From C7867-002 sp964637485 (GTDB taxonomy: Bacteria > Patescibacteriota > Minisyncoccia > Phycocordibacterales > PALSA-1337), in the NCBI GenBank assembly GCA_964637485.1, contig CAZWUU010000006.1, positions 1 through 27,531 of the forward strand: a stretch of 27,531 nt of DNA. Reading direction: 5' to 3'. Below the pieces are notes generated by a model that was given only the letters and a program-made list of their open reading frames with translations, searched no databases and had not been told where the DNA came from. The number at the start of each line of letters is the position of its first letter. The first letter of the stretch is position 1. Both the position numbers and the translations under genes were made by a program. Of this stretch, positions 13,068 to 20,243 are shown in pieces.

Positions 13068-14249
13068 TTACGGCAGTAATTGCTTAAACCAACGAATAAG
13101 CGCTTTCCAGCCCTTCTTCAGGAATTCTACTGACGTATCTATTTCCGGGCCTTCTTCTGTGTGAAGTCCCCATACGCATAGTCCGTATGCGACCGCCCAT
13201 GTTGCGTCCTTGAATGAGGACTTACTATCGAGAGCGCCGATGGTGCCGATTTTGGACGGCAGCTTCAATGCCGACTTTGCCATGATATCCAGAGAGTTCA
13301 GACTAGATCCACCGCCAGTGATGATGATGCCCGCAGGTAACAACCCATTGCGTCCGATTCTCTTTAGATGAGCTTCAATGAGTTCGAATATGTCTGATAA
13401 TCTAGCCTGGATAATTTCTTCTAGTTTCTTCCGTGGAAAAGCGCTACCGGTAATAGCCCCGATTTTTATTTGCTCAGCTTCTTCTAATGGCACTCGCAAT
13501 CCCAGAGCTATATCATTTGTAATGTCGGTAGAACCTATCGGGAATACCTCGAGAGATGTCGGTATATTGTTTTCAAATACAGCTATAGAAACGGTCTCAG
13601 CACCGATGTTTGCAAGGACGCAACCGGCGATCTTCTGAGTCTTATTCAAGACAATAAAACTGGCAGCGATCGGAGCGGCCATAGCGTCTTCGACTTCGAT
13701 GCCTGCATCATTTACCGCCTGGATGAGATCTGCTACGTGATGCTCGAGACATGTTATAAAAAGAGTCTTTTTTTCGATCTTATTACCAATGAGTCCCAGG
13801 GGCGAACCTAGGGAAGAGTTGCCGTCAATCCGATACTCAAGTGGTATATCATATATGATCCTCCGGTTTGCGATAGAAACTTTCGGTATATCTTTTTCGC
13901 TTTGCTCTTTTAATTTATCCAAGTCGAGAGCAGTGATCTCTGCGTCTGCTCTGGATGTCACAACAGAACTGTTTACCACAATGCTGGAAAGACCGATTCC
14001 TCCTACTGCGATAAATGCCTTTTTTACCTTAACGCCGGCCTTTTCTTCTGCCTGGGCTACTGCCTGCTTTATGCTGTTCGTGGCATCGCGCAGGTTTGTC
14101 ACATAGCCATGTCTAAGTCCTCGTGACTCAGCCATACCGGCACCGATGACCTTAGGCATACCGCGTTCGTTGTGCTCCTTGGTATTTACAATAACAACTT
14201 TTACAAAATTGGTTCCTACGTCTATTCCTGTGATTATGTTTCTCGACAT
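13068..14249 (-). CDS. ftsA: Cell division protein FtsA
   Basis: The 393-residue actin-like ATPase anchors FtsZ to the membrane and recruits divisome proteins. It has the phosphate-1 motif GIDVGTNFVKVVIV (8-21), the SHS2 (1C) insertion, and later actin-fold motifs such as GCVLANIGAETVSIAVF (about 204-220) and IIITGGGSSLNSL (about 307-319). The C-terminal EFLKKGWKALIRWFKQLLP (375-393) is an amphipathic helix typical of FtsA membrane targeting. Its ATG shares one base with the ybeY stop (TAATG), indicating translational coupling. ftsZ carries the matching C-terminal FtsA-binding peptide. Confidence 0.96.
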   Translation of the reverse strand: MSRNIITGIDVGTNFVKVVIVNTKEHNERGMPKVIGAGMAESRGLRHGYVTNLRDATNSIKQAVAQAEEKAGVKVKKAFIAVGGIGLSSIVVNSSVVTSRADAEITALDLDKLKEQSEKDIPKVSIANRRIIYDIPLEYRIDGNSSLGSPLGLIGNKIEKKTLFITCLEHHVADLIQAVNDAGIEVEDAMAAPIAASFIVLNKTQKIAGCVLANIGAETVSIAVFENNIPTSLEVFPIGSTDITNDIALGLRVPLEEAEQIKIGAITGSAFPRKKLEEIIQARLSDIFELIEAHLKRIGRNGLLPAGIIITGGGSSLNSLDIMAKSALKLPSKIGTIGALDSKSSFKDATWAVAYGLCVWGLHTEEGPEIDTSVEFLKKGWKALIRWFKQLLP

Positions 14250-14629
14250 TAGATGTTGAATTCTTGCCTTATTTCGGCCTCGATATTCTCCATTTTAGCG
14301 CTATGGTCGTATCCTTTCAAATGAACACAACCGTGGATAAACAAAAATGCTATGAAATTGTCATAGTCTCGATCGAAATTCGGCGCCACCCTCCTGGCTT
14401 CATCGGGTGAAATATATATCTCACCATTCGATGAATCGTAGGGAAAACTCAAAATATCGGTCGGTTCATTCTTGTTTCTGTAAATGAGATTTAGACGTTT
14501 CATTTCAAGAGAATCCAAAAATACAACCCCGAGTTTGTAATCAGAAGGCAGGGTTCGGTCGGCTATTTTACGAAAAAGCGCGCGAGGGATTGGCGCGCTA
14601 GTTTCATTTTTTATAGTGATCTTGGCCAT
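14249..14629 (-). CDS. ybeY: Endoribonuclease YbeY
   Basis: The 126-residue zinc-dependent endoribonuclease of the UPF0054 family acts in 16S rRNA 3'-end maturation and ribosome quality control. The hallmark is FIHGCVHLKGYDH (97-109), with zinc ligands H99, H103 and H109; the equally conserved YRNKNEPTDILSFPY (50-64) is present. It is a little shorter than the E. coli protein (155 aa). It overlaps ftsA by one base at its stop and rpsU by one base at its start, so the three genes form a coupled unit. Confidence 0.94.
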   Translation of the reverse strand: MAKITIKNETSAPIPRALFRKIADRTLPSDYKLGVVFLDSLEMKRLNLIYRNKNEPTDILSFPYDSSNGEIYISPDEARRVAPNFDRDYDNFIAFLFIHGCVHLKGYDHSAKMENIEAEIRQEFNI

Positions 14630-14868
14630 TATTTCCTGACAGGAGATATAGGAGCCTTGCCCAACTTGATGAGTTCAGCTTGGTTTTTCTTGCGAGCCAA
14701 GGCTTTCAAGGTCTTCATTTTGACCTTGTAGTGTGATTGAGTTCTTTCGTTGAATCGAAGGCTTCGTACGCGCGGTATCACGCCAGAAGACTGAACCTTT
14801 CTGTTGAATCTTCGTAGTATAGATAACGGATTTTCGCCAGAATTCTTGGAAATTTCTACATTTATCAT
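14629..14868 (-). CDS. rpsU: Ribosomal protein bS21
   Basis: A 79-residue bS21-like protein of the small subunit. It reads MINVEIS at the start, then ENPLSILRRFNRKVQSSGV (about 12-30), VRSLRFNERTQSHYKVKMK and a basic C-terminal extension (KALARKKNQAELIKLGK). I start it at ATG 14868, not further upstream, because the promoter (14885-14913) lies between this ATG and the longer ORF's start, and because bS21 proteins begin this way. It heads the rpsU-ybeY-ftsA unit. Confidence 0.85.
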   Translation of the reverse strand: MINVEISKNSGENPLSILRRFNRKVQSSGVIPRVRSLRFNERTQSHYKVKMKTLKALARKKNQAELIKLGKAPISPVRK

Positions 14869-14884
14869 AGGGAATAAGACTAAC

Positions 14885-14913
14885 AGATTATTTTGGCTAT
14901 AGCAAGATGTAAA
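14885..14913 (-). promoter_or_regulatory. Sigma70-type promoter of rpsU-ybeY-ftsA
   Basis: On the minus strand: TTTACA (14908-14913), 17-bp spacer, TAATCT (14885-14890). The -35 region (14898-14914) is identical over 17 nt to the promoter at 4266-4282. Confidence 0.6.
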
Positions 14914-14920
14914 GGAATGA

Positions 14921-16243
14921 CTACTTATTCCAGAAATCTTTCTCAATTTTCTTCATGTAATCAGGCAGTTTCTCCAGTGGCACGTTTTCCTGTGAATATG
15001 TTTCTATGTGCCTTACAATCGCTGATTGCTCCATGGCCTCCTTCTTTCCGATGACTATCACATAGGGAGTATGATACTTTTCAACACTCGATACCTGTGC
15101 CCCCAGACGGTTCTTTGCTAGGGAAAGATAGAGGGGAATCTTGGCTTGGCGTAGACGTTCAATGACGTCGAGACAGAGAAGTTTGGATTCTATGCCTAGT
15201 TGCACAAAAGATGCTAATGGCCTTTTTACTTTTTCGACGTCATCTCTTAAATCCTTGTTTTTGCCTTTTACTATGAGTGAAAGACCGACTCCATGAATGT
15301 CTCTCTTAAGACCTATCCTCTTTGCTAATCCGTTGTAGCGTACGCCGATAGCCAGTATCCTCTGTTCTGTCTTCGACGCCTGGCTGTCTGTAATAGCAAA
15401 TATGGTTTCAGTGCAATAAGATCGATTACCGATGAGAGAATTATTGATGACATAAGGAATCTTCAGCGCCTCGAGATATTCCAGTACTTCTTCGAGGTGC
15501 CGGCGACTCTCCTCAGAAAGAAAATCCATAGACTTCGGAGCGTGAGCGTTTATGGCCTTGGCATTTTCTTCGTGCGAGCTCAAGAGAGCGAGGGGATCGG
15601 CTTTGAATAACTGTCTGCACTCAGGAGTCATTTCATTTATATTTTTCCTGTAGTAAGCCACCAATTCTCTGGTGAATCTGGCCTGTGAATCCTTGTCGCC
15701 TACACTGTTTATTTCTACGCTGGTTGCTGAGTGCCCCTCTTCTCCGAGCATGGCTCGTCCTGCCTGAATGAGAGTGGCTTCAGCAATCGGACCGGAATTA
15801 CCTAGAATTTCAAGATCAGCATATCGATGACAGTTCTTCTTTTGTGATCCTCTGCAAGGATCCTTGAAATAGACCATGATCGGCTGAGGCCTGGAAGCCC
15901 AATCTTCGCGATCGTACTTTCTGATGATAGATATTTTTTCCTCCACTCGCAGCGGGAGTTTACCGTGAGTATCGGTTTCATCATCGACGAAATCGTGGTC
16001 TTGAATATCCTTGGCTGCATCGAGATCTTCTTTTTCTATGGCCGGGCTTTTTGCAGGAAAGAAACCGTAATAGAAAGCGACTTCGCCGATCTTGTCCAGA
16101 TTTTCTGCCTTCATATATTTCGATTCGACCTTCTGCTTTTCGACTCTTGGCTTCGGTTCGTTTACAGGTTTTCCTTTCTTCTCGACCGAAGTCGAAATCT
16201 TAGAATGATTTGACGCTTTGTTATTTTTTGTTTGTTTCTTCAT
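14921..16243 (-). CDS. Histidyl-tRNA synthetase-like protein with degenerate catalytic motifs
   Basis: The 440-residue protein has a lysine-rich N-terminal extension (1-45), a class II aminoacyl-tRNA synthetase fold resembling HisRS/HisZ (about 46-330) and a HisRS-type anticodon-binding domain (about 345-440, e.g. LSLAKNRLGAQVSSVEKY, YVIVIGKKEAMEQ). The segment YGFFPAKSPAIE matches the HisRS N-terminus. Two catalytic signatures are altered: where HisRS has LVRGLDYY this protein has LIGNRSYC (270-277), losing the key Arg, and the motif-2 REFxQ region reads NCHRYAD (137-143). It is unlikely to charge tRNA-His in the standard way and could be a regulatory paralogue like HisZ. Its start overlaps the 3' end of lepB by 23 bp, so the two are coupled. 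Confidence 0.75.
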   Translation of the reverse strand: MKKQTKNNKASNHSKISTSVEKKGKPVNEPKPRVEKQKVESKYMKAENLDKIGEVAFYYGFFPAKSPAIEKEDLDAAKDIQDHDFVDDETDTHGKLPLRVEEKISIIRKYDREDWASRPQPIMVYFKDPCRGSQKKNCHRYADLEILGNSGPIAEATLIQAGRAMLGEEGHSATSVEINSVGDKDSQARFTRELVAYYRKNINEMTPECRQLFKADPLALLSSHEENAKAINAHAPKSMDFLSEESRRHLEEVLEYLEALKIPYVINNSLIGNRSYCTETIFAITDSQASKTEQRILAIGVRYNGLAKRIGLKRDIHGVGLSLIVKGKNKDLRDDVEKVKRPLASFVQLGIESKLLCLDVIERLRQAKIPLYLSLAKNRLGAQVSSVEKYHTPYVIVIGKKEAMEQSAIVRHIETYSQENVPLEKLPDYMKKIEKDFWNK

Positions 16244-16862
16244 GATATTGTCCCGGATATATTGCTATCGCTTGCAATGGCATTAATCTTATAAATGGTC
16301 TGCCGACTACATTTGTCATGTTGAGAATACCCCACGATCTGGAGTCAGAGCTTTCAGCACGATTATCTCCCAGGACGACATATTCACGGTCCTTGAGATA
16401 ACCACCACCCGCAGGCAAAATAACGGACTCTTTGGAATAATGATACGGTTTTACATATGGCTCATTCAGAATGATTTTCTGCGTACCGGACGCCGTATCT
16501 ATGCTGACCTTGCCGTTTTCTATAATGACTCTCTCACCGGGTAGGCCGATGATGCGCTTGATGTAATATATATTCTCGTTGTATGGATATTTAAATACTA
16601 CGACGTCACCTCGCTTTGGCGCATGGAAACGATAACTGACGCGATCGACCATGAGGAATTGCCCGGACGAGAATGTCGGATCCATCGATGGTCCATTTAC
16701 AATGAACGGTTCAGCGATGAAATAACGTACTGGAATGGCTATAGCTATGGCTATGGCTATAACCTTCGCCCATTCTAGGACCTCCTGAAATATGGCCTTT
16801 TTTGTCATTTTCGGTGGTGCCTGATGAGATGAGGACTCGTTTTTTGCTTCATCAGGATTCAT
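16221..16862 (-). CDS. lepB: Signal peptidase I
   Basis: The 213-residue S26 protease removes signal peptides from exported proteins on the outer face of the membrane. A cytoplasmic tail leads into one TM segment (about 31-50). The catalytic Ser is S59 in GPSMDPT and the general-base Lys is K102 in YYIKRIIGLPGE; the C-terminal motif GDNRAESSDSR is present. TAAAAT (16872-16877) ends 9 nt before the ATG. It is the first gene of a minus-strand run and overlaps the HisRS-like gene. Likely substrates in this window include the pilin-like proteins with AxA-Q ends. Confidence 0.95.
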   Translation of the reverse strand: MNPDEAKNESSSHQAPPKMTKKAIFQEVLEWAKVIAIAIAIAIPVRYFIAEPFIVNGPSMDPTFSSGQFLMVDRVSYRFHAPKRGDVVVFKYPYNENIYYIKRIIGLPGERVIIENGKVSIDTASGTQKIILNEPYVKPYHYSKESVILPAGGGYLKDREYVVLGDNRAESSDSRSWGILNMTNVVGRPFIRLMPLQAIAIYPGQYHEETNKK

Positions 16863-16916
16863 ATTACGGGCATTTTACAAGCGCTTAGGGTTGAGCGCAA
16901 GTTTTTTGCATTATGA

Positions 16917-16922
16917 TATACT
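16917..16922 (+). promoter_or_regulatory. -10 box of pth (leaderless)
   Basis: TATACT followed by 6 nt (CGCTTC) and ATG 16929, in the divergent lepB-pth gap. Confidence 0.6.
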
Positions 16923-16928
16923 CGCTTC

Positions 16929-17525
16929 ATGCCATATTTTATATTTGGTTTAGGAAATCCGGGCGTTGAATATGTCGATACTCGTCATAATACCGGCAGG
17001 ATTGTATTGGACATGATAAGAAAGGAATACGACGGCGACGATTTTGTCCTTGATAAGAGACTAAATGCTCTGGTCTCTGAGATTGTAGTTTGCAAAGAGA
17101 AAGTAAATCTTGTTGCACCAGAAACATTCATGAATAATTCCGGCAAGTCCGTGGCAAGTTTGGTGAAATCAAAAAAGGCCGCCCAGTCCATTCTCGTCAT
17201 TTATGACGATTTTCAATTACCTATAGGAAGAATGAAGATTTCATATAATAAAAGTTCAGGCGGACACAATGGTCTGGAGTCGATCATCAAATCTATTAAG
17301 ACCGAAGAATTTGCCAGATTGCGCGTTGGTACTGCACCATCAGATAAAAAAGGCCAAGCTATCATTCCGCATGGCGAACAAAAAATAGAAAAGTTTATTT
17401 TGGGCAAGTTTACGCCAGCAGAGTTAAAATCACTCAAGAAATTATCGAAAAAGATATCAGAAGGCATTGCATTGTTCGTGAAGGAGGGTAGAGAGAGTGC
17501 AACGAATCTGGTGAATCAAATATAG
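16929..17525 (+). CDS. pth: Peptidyl-tRNA hydrolase
   Basis: The 198-residue enzyme releases tRNA from prematurely terminated peptidyl-tRNA. Conserved residues are all present: N10 in GLGNPG, catalytic H20 in DTRHNTG, N69/N70 in PETFMNNSG, D93 in YDDFQLPIG and N114 in SGGHNGLESI. The C-terminal part is slightly longer than usual and basic. The start ATG 16929 is supported by a TATACT 6 nt upstream. It is divergent from lepB and convergent with a small membrane protein gene. Confidence 0.95.
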   Translation: MPYFIFGLGNPGVEYVDTRHNTGRIVLDMIRKEYDGDDFVLDKRLNALVSEIVVCKEKVNLVAPETFMNNSGKSVASLVKSKKAAQSILVIYDDFQLPIGRMKISYNKSSGGHNGLESIIKSIKTEEFARLRVGTAPSDKKGQAIIPHGEQKIEKFILGKFTPAELKSLKKLSKKISEGIALFVKEGRESATNLVNQI

Positions 17526-17545
17526 GATAGAGAATTAAGAATTGT

Positions 17546-17595
17546 GAATTAAGAATTGTGAATAAACGCAATTCCCCATTCACAATTCTTAATTC
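17546..17595. terminator. Long AT-rich hairpin between convergent genes
   Basis: GAATTAAGAATTGTGAAT (17546-17563) and its exact complement (17578-17595) form an 18-bp stem with a 14-nt loop, between pth and the convergent small gene. It may act as a bidirectional terminator. The 22 nt at 17537-17558 recur exactly at 19954-19975. Confidence 0.5.
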
Positions 17596-17621
17596 TATAT
17601 TCACAACCTCTATTACTGCGC

Positions 17622-17918
17622 TTATCGTGCGGGCAATACTTCGACTTCCGATATGACTATTTTTCTGGGGCCGGTAATGAGAGACCAGACATCTCCAGCA
17701 AAATCTGCTACGCCAGCAACCAGTGCTTGTCCCGGAGATGAGACTTGATCTGCTACTGTAGAAACAGAACCTTTAACTGCAGAACCAGCAAACTCAAATG
17801 AGCCAAGCCAGAACAGGCCTATGATTGCCGTCAGAGAAAATGCCCACAAAAAAGCAAATCGCTGTTTCTCATGCGGTTGTCGCTCTCTGACTTTCTCTAT
17901 ATAGGAGTACAGACTCAT
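17622..17918 (-). CDS. Small single-TM membrane protein, unknown
   Basis: A 98-residue protein with a charged N-terminus (MSLYSYIEKVRERQPHEKQR), one TM segment (about 21-42) and a small-residue-rich C-terminal half that is probably outside. I place the start at ATG 17918, not the upstream in-frame ATG at 17933, because TATAAT (17925-17930) ends 6 nt before 17918 and overlaps the longer reading. No family is recognised. It lies directly downstream of the metallo-beta-lactamase-fold gene on the same strand. Confidence 0.65.
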   Translation of the reverse strand: MSLYSYIEKVRERQPHEKQRFAFLWAFSLTAIIGLFWLGSFEFAGSAVKGSVSTVADQVSSPGQALVAGVADFAGDVWSLITGPRKIVISEVEVLPAR

Positions 17919-17924
17919 GTATGT

Positions 17925-17930
17925 ATTATA
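17925..17930 (-). promoter_or_regulatory. -10 box of small membrane protein gene (leaderless)
   Basis: TATAAT on the minus strand followed by 6 nt (ACATAC) and ATG 17918. It decides the start codon. Confidence 0.6.
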
Positions 17931-17936
17931 CAATAT

Positions 17937-18569
17937 TTATTCTTTAGCAAGCAGTACAACTTCGGCTTCCTTGCCATCGAGATCCTTCTTCTTCAGGGTT
18001 AGTTTTGATTCTGGCTTCGGCGATTCTCCTGCTTCCTTGAGAAATACCTTCAACGCATCCTTTTGTCCCATGTCTCCGTGATGGATAGGAATAATTATTT
18101 TAGGTCCGATCGATACTGCCAATTTGTAAGCCTTCTCGGGATTTAATACGCCTTCTGCGCCTATGGGCACGAATAATATATCCACATCATCGATAGCTTC
18201 ATCGGCTTCTCTCGGCAACTCCTCTTCATTTATTGCGCCGAGAAAACAAATATTCATACCTTCTAGTTCCACCGAATAAATAGTATTAATGCGTTCCTCA
18301 CCGCCGTAAGCTGATCTTGAAGCCATGCCCTTTATAAACACTCCCTTTACTTCGTACTCACCTGGTCCGTTGATAGCGAAGGCCTTCTTGTCACCAAAAG
18401 AGATCTGATCTATGCCGTTCATATCAGGATGATTGATAGAAACGAGCACTATATCCGCACCAAATTTGGCAGTTTCCAGACTGGAATCCTTAGAAATAGG
18501 ATTGAAGGCTAGAACAGTGTCCCCGAACTGAATTTTTACAAATTCTCCGCCTAGATATGTGATAACCAT
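17937..18569 (-). CDS. Metallo-beta-lactamase-fold protein (UlaG/COG2220-like), degenerate metal site
   Basis: Read from ATG 18569 the protein has 210 residues and follows the COG2220 pattern: MVITYLGGEFVKIQFGDTV (1-19), LAFNPISK, INGPGEYEVKGVFIKG (in the middle) and KIIIPIHHGDMG near the end. The HxHxDH zinc motif normally found after the third strand is replaced by VSINHPDMNG, so the usual binuclear zinc site is not present and hydrolase activity is doubtful. The upstream ATG at 18590 is less likely, because TAATAT (18577-18582) ends 7 nt before 18569. The gene is followed by the small membrane protein. Function unknown. Confidence 0.78.
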   Translation of the reverse strand: MVITYLGGEFVKIQFGDTVLAFNPISKDSSLETAKFGADIVLVSINHPDMNGIDQISFGDKKAFAINGPGEYEVKGVFIKGMASRSAYGGEERINTIYSVELEGMNICFLGAINEEELPREADEAIDDVDILFVPIGAEGVLNPEKAYKLAVSIGPKIIIPIHHGDMGQKDALKVFLKEAGESPKPESKLTLKKKDLDGKEAEVVLLAKE

Positions 18570-18576
18570 GAACGGA

Positions 18577-18582
18577 ATATTA
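18577..18582 (-). promoter_or_regulatory. -10 box of MBL-fold gene (leaderless)
   Basis: TAATAT on the minus strand, 7 nt before ATG 18569; it supports the shorter reading. Confidence 0.5.
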
Positions 18583-18730
18583 GCAAACATTCATATTGCT
18601 GGCCAGCCGAAATGGCTGGACATTTTACCGAAAATAGGTTAGTTTATGGCTCTGATCGTTGTGATAGCTTATAAATTTCGCGTTATCCCGAAATAATATT
18701 ATTAGTATAAAAAACGGGGCGCGTCACATC

Positions 18731-19933
18731 ATGTTTAATAAATTAAAAAGTGTGTTTGAGAAAGAGAAACCAGTCGAAGGAACCACAGAAGCGAAAGCAG
18801 AAGAGATAAAGGAAGCTGGTAAAAATATTACAAAGAAAGCTCCTGTAGCCACGCTTACCGAAGCGCAAATGGCCAATTCCATGGCGCCTTTTGTGTTGGC
18901 GATGAAAAACCCTCCGGAAATAGGAGAATTGGTAGAAGGTCCTGTCATTGCATTGGACAAAGCTGCTGTTTATATAGACTTGGCTCCTCTCGGAACAGGT
19001 ATCATATATGGCCGTGAATTTATTATCGCCAGAGACGTCATAAAGAAAATAAATATTGGCGATGTAATTGCTGCAAAGATTGTCGATAATTCCCACAAGG
19101 AAGGTTATTACGAACTATCTCTCAAGGAAGCACGACAAGCTCTCATCTGGAGCGAAGCGGAGGTGGCTATCAGGGAGAAGAAGGTATTGGATCTGCCAGT
19201 TAAGGAAGCTAATAAGGGCGGTCTTCTCATCGAGTGGCAGGGCATAGTCGGATTCTTGCCGGCATCTCAATTGAAGGCAGAACACTATCCTAGAGTGACA
19301 GACGGCGATAAGGATAAGATTCTCGAAGAATTAAGAAAGCTCGTAGGCACTCGTATCCAGGTCTCTATAATCACCGCTGATCCGAAGGAAGGTAAGCTTA
19401 TTTTCTCTGAAAAGGGCTCGGAACATAAGGAAAAGGAGAAAATAGTCAGCAAATATGAAGTCGGCGATGATGTCGAAGGTGCTGTTACAGGCGTGGTGGA
19501 CTTCGGAGTGTTCGTCAAACTAGAAGAAGGACTGGAAGGTCTGGTTCATATCTCTGAAATTGACTGGGGATTGGTAGATGATCCTAGGAATTTCGTAAAA
19601 GTAGGTCAAAATATCAAAGCCAAGATTATAGAAATTAAAGACGGAAAGATTTCGTTGTCACTGAAACAGTTGAAGCCAAATCCATGGCTTGAAGCAGGTA
19701 AGAAGTATAAGAAAGACGACACTGTTTCCGGTGTCATCATAAAGTTCAACAAACACGGTGCTCTCGCTTCTATAGAAGAAGGAGTGGCAGGTCTCGTGCA
19801 TGTGTCTGATTTTGGATCTGAAGATAAGCTCAGAAAAGCTCTTGAACTAGGCAAGACATATGAATTCAAAATAAATCTATTTGATCCTAAAGAACAAAAG
19901 ATGGCATTGTCGTTCGTTGGAGAAAAGAAATAG
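18731..19933 (+). CDS. rpsA: S1 RNA-binding domain protein (bS1-like)
   Basis: The 400-residue protein has a charged N-terminal region and four S1/OB repeats: about 64-135, 145-228, 244-313 and 328-397. The third is the most canonical (VGDDVEGAVTGVVDFGVFVKL, split around 244-263, then EGLEGLVHISEIDW and GKISLSLKQL). It corresponds to the four-repeat bS1 type, which binds single-stranded RNA and helps mRNA loading on the 30S subunit. That role may be relaxed where mRNAs are leaderless, as many here seem to be. The ATG is preceded by TATTAT (18697-18702) and a leader of about 20 nt. It is divergent from the MBL-fold gene and upstream of gyrA, from which a palindromic region separates it. Confidence 0.88.
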   Translation: MFNKLKSVFEKEKPVEGTTEAKAEEIKEAGKNITKKAPVATLTEAQMANSMAPFVLAMKNPPEIGELVEGPVIALDKAAVYIDLAPLGTGIIYGREFIIARDVIKKINIGDVIAAKIVDNSHKEGYYELSLKEARQALIWSEAEVAIREKKVLDLPVKEANKGGLLIEWQGIVGFLPASQLKAEHYPRVTDGDKDKILEELRKLVGTRIQVSIITADPKEGKLIFSEKGSEHKEKEKIVSKYEVGDDVEGAVTGVVDFGVFVKLEEGLEGLVHISEIDWGLVDDPRNFVKVGQNIKAKIIEIKDGKISLSLKQLKPNPWLEAGKKYKKDDTVSGVIIKFNKHGALASIEEGVAGLVHVSDFGSEDKLRKALELGKTYEFKINLFDPKEQKMALSFVGEKK

Positions 19934-19941
19934 AAAGGCAG

Positions 19942-19987
19942 GAATTAAGAATAAAGAATTGTGAATTAAGAATTGAGAATTGTGAAT
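19942..19987. repeat. AATTGTGAAT/AATTAAGAATT short repeats
   Basis: Iterated GAATTAAGAAT and GAATTGTGAAT units follow the S1 gene. The stretch 19954-19975 equals 17537-17558 exactly (22 nt). It is probably a dispersed intergenic repeat. Confidence 0.6.
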
Positions 19988-20034
19988 GGTCGCAATCGAT
20001 AATTCCGATTGAAATCTTGCGTACGTTCTCTCGA

Positions 20035-20145
20035 AGAGGGTGCAGATGTGGAGTGCCGAGGACGAGGACTGACCGAGCGAGCTAGAATCGTTTACGATTC
20101 GCGAAGCGAGATCCGCAGGCCGAGGCGCCCACATCTGCACCCTCT
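20035..20145. repeat. Palindromic intergenic element with 17-bp terminal inverted repeats
   Basis: AGAGGGTGCAGATGTGG (20035-20051) is exactly complementary to 20129-20145. Inside is a GAATCG-TTTA-CGATTC hairpin and GACCGAGCGAG (20071-20081), an 11-mer also present in the tRNA-Val island at 5520-5530. It lies in the 310-bp gap between the S1 gene and gyrA, the rest of which holds only the short AT-rich repeats and the gyrA promoter. It could fold as a large hairpin in RNA. No ORF is credible. Confidence 0.7.
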
Positions 20146-20217
20146 CTCATCATTGGTATTGTTAAAAAACAATAAAATTCGCACGAATTTGCAGTGGTAA
20201 TATTCACTAATATTTGC

Positions 20218-20223
20218 TATAAT
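20218..20223 (+). promoter_or_regulatory. -10 box of gyrA
   Basis: TATAAT, 20 nt before ATG 20244, so a short leader is expected here instead of a leaderless message. No clear -35 or SD. Confidence 0.55.
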
Positions 20224-20243
20224 TTCTATACAAATTCACTTTG

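Noticed and set aside
14869..14946. Upstream extension of rpsU
   Set aside because: The promoter at 14885-14913 lies within it, and bS21 proteins begin at the equivalent of ATG 14868.
20009..20200. 63-codon ORF between the S1 gene and gyrA
   Set aside because: It is formed by the palindromic element; no promoter, SD or protein features.
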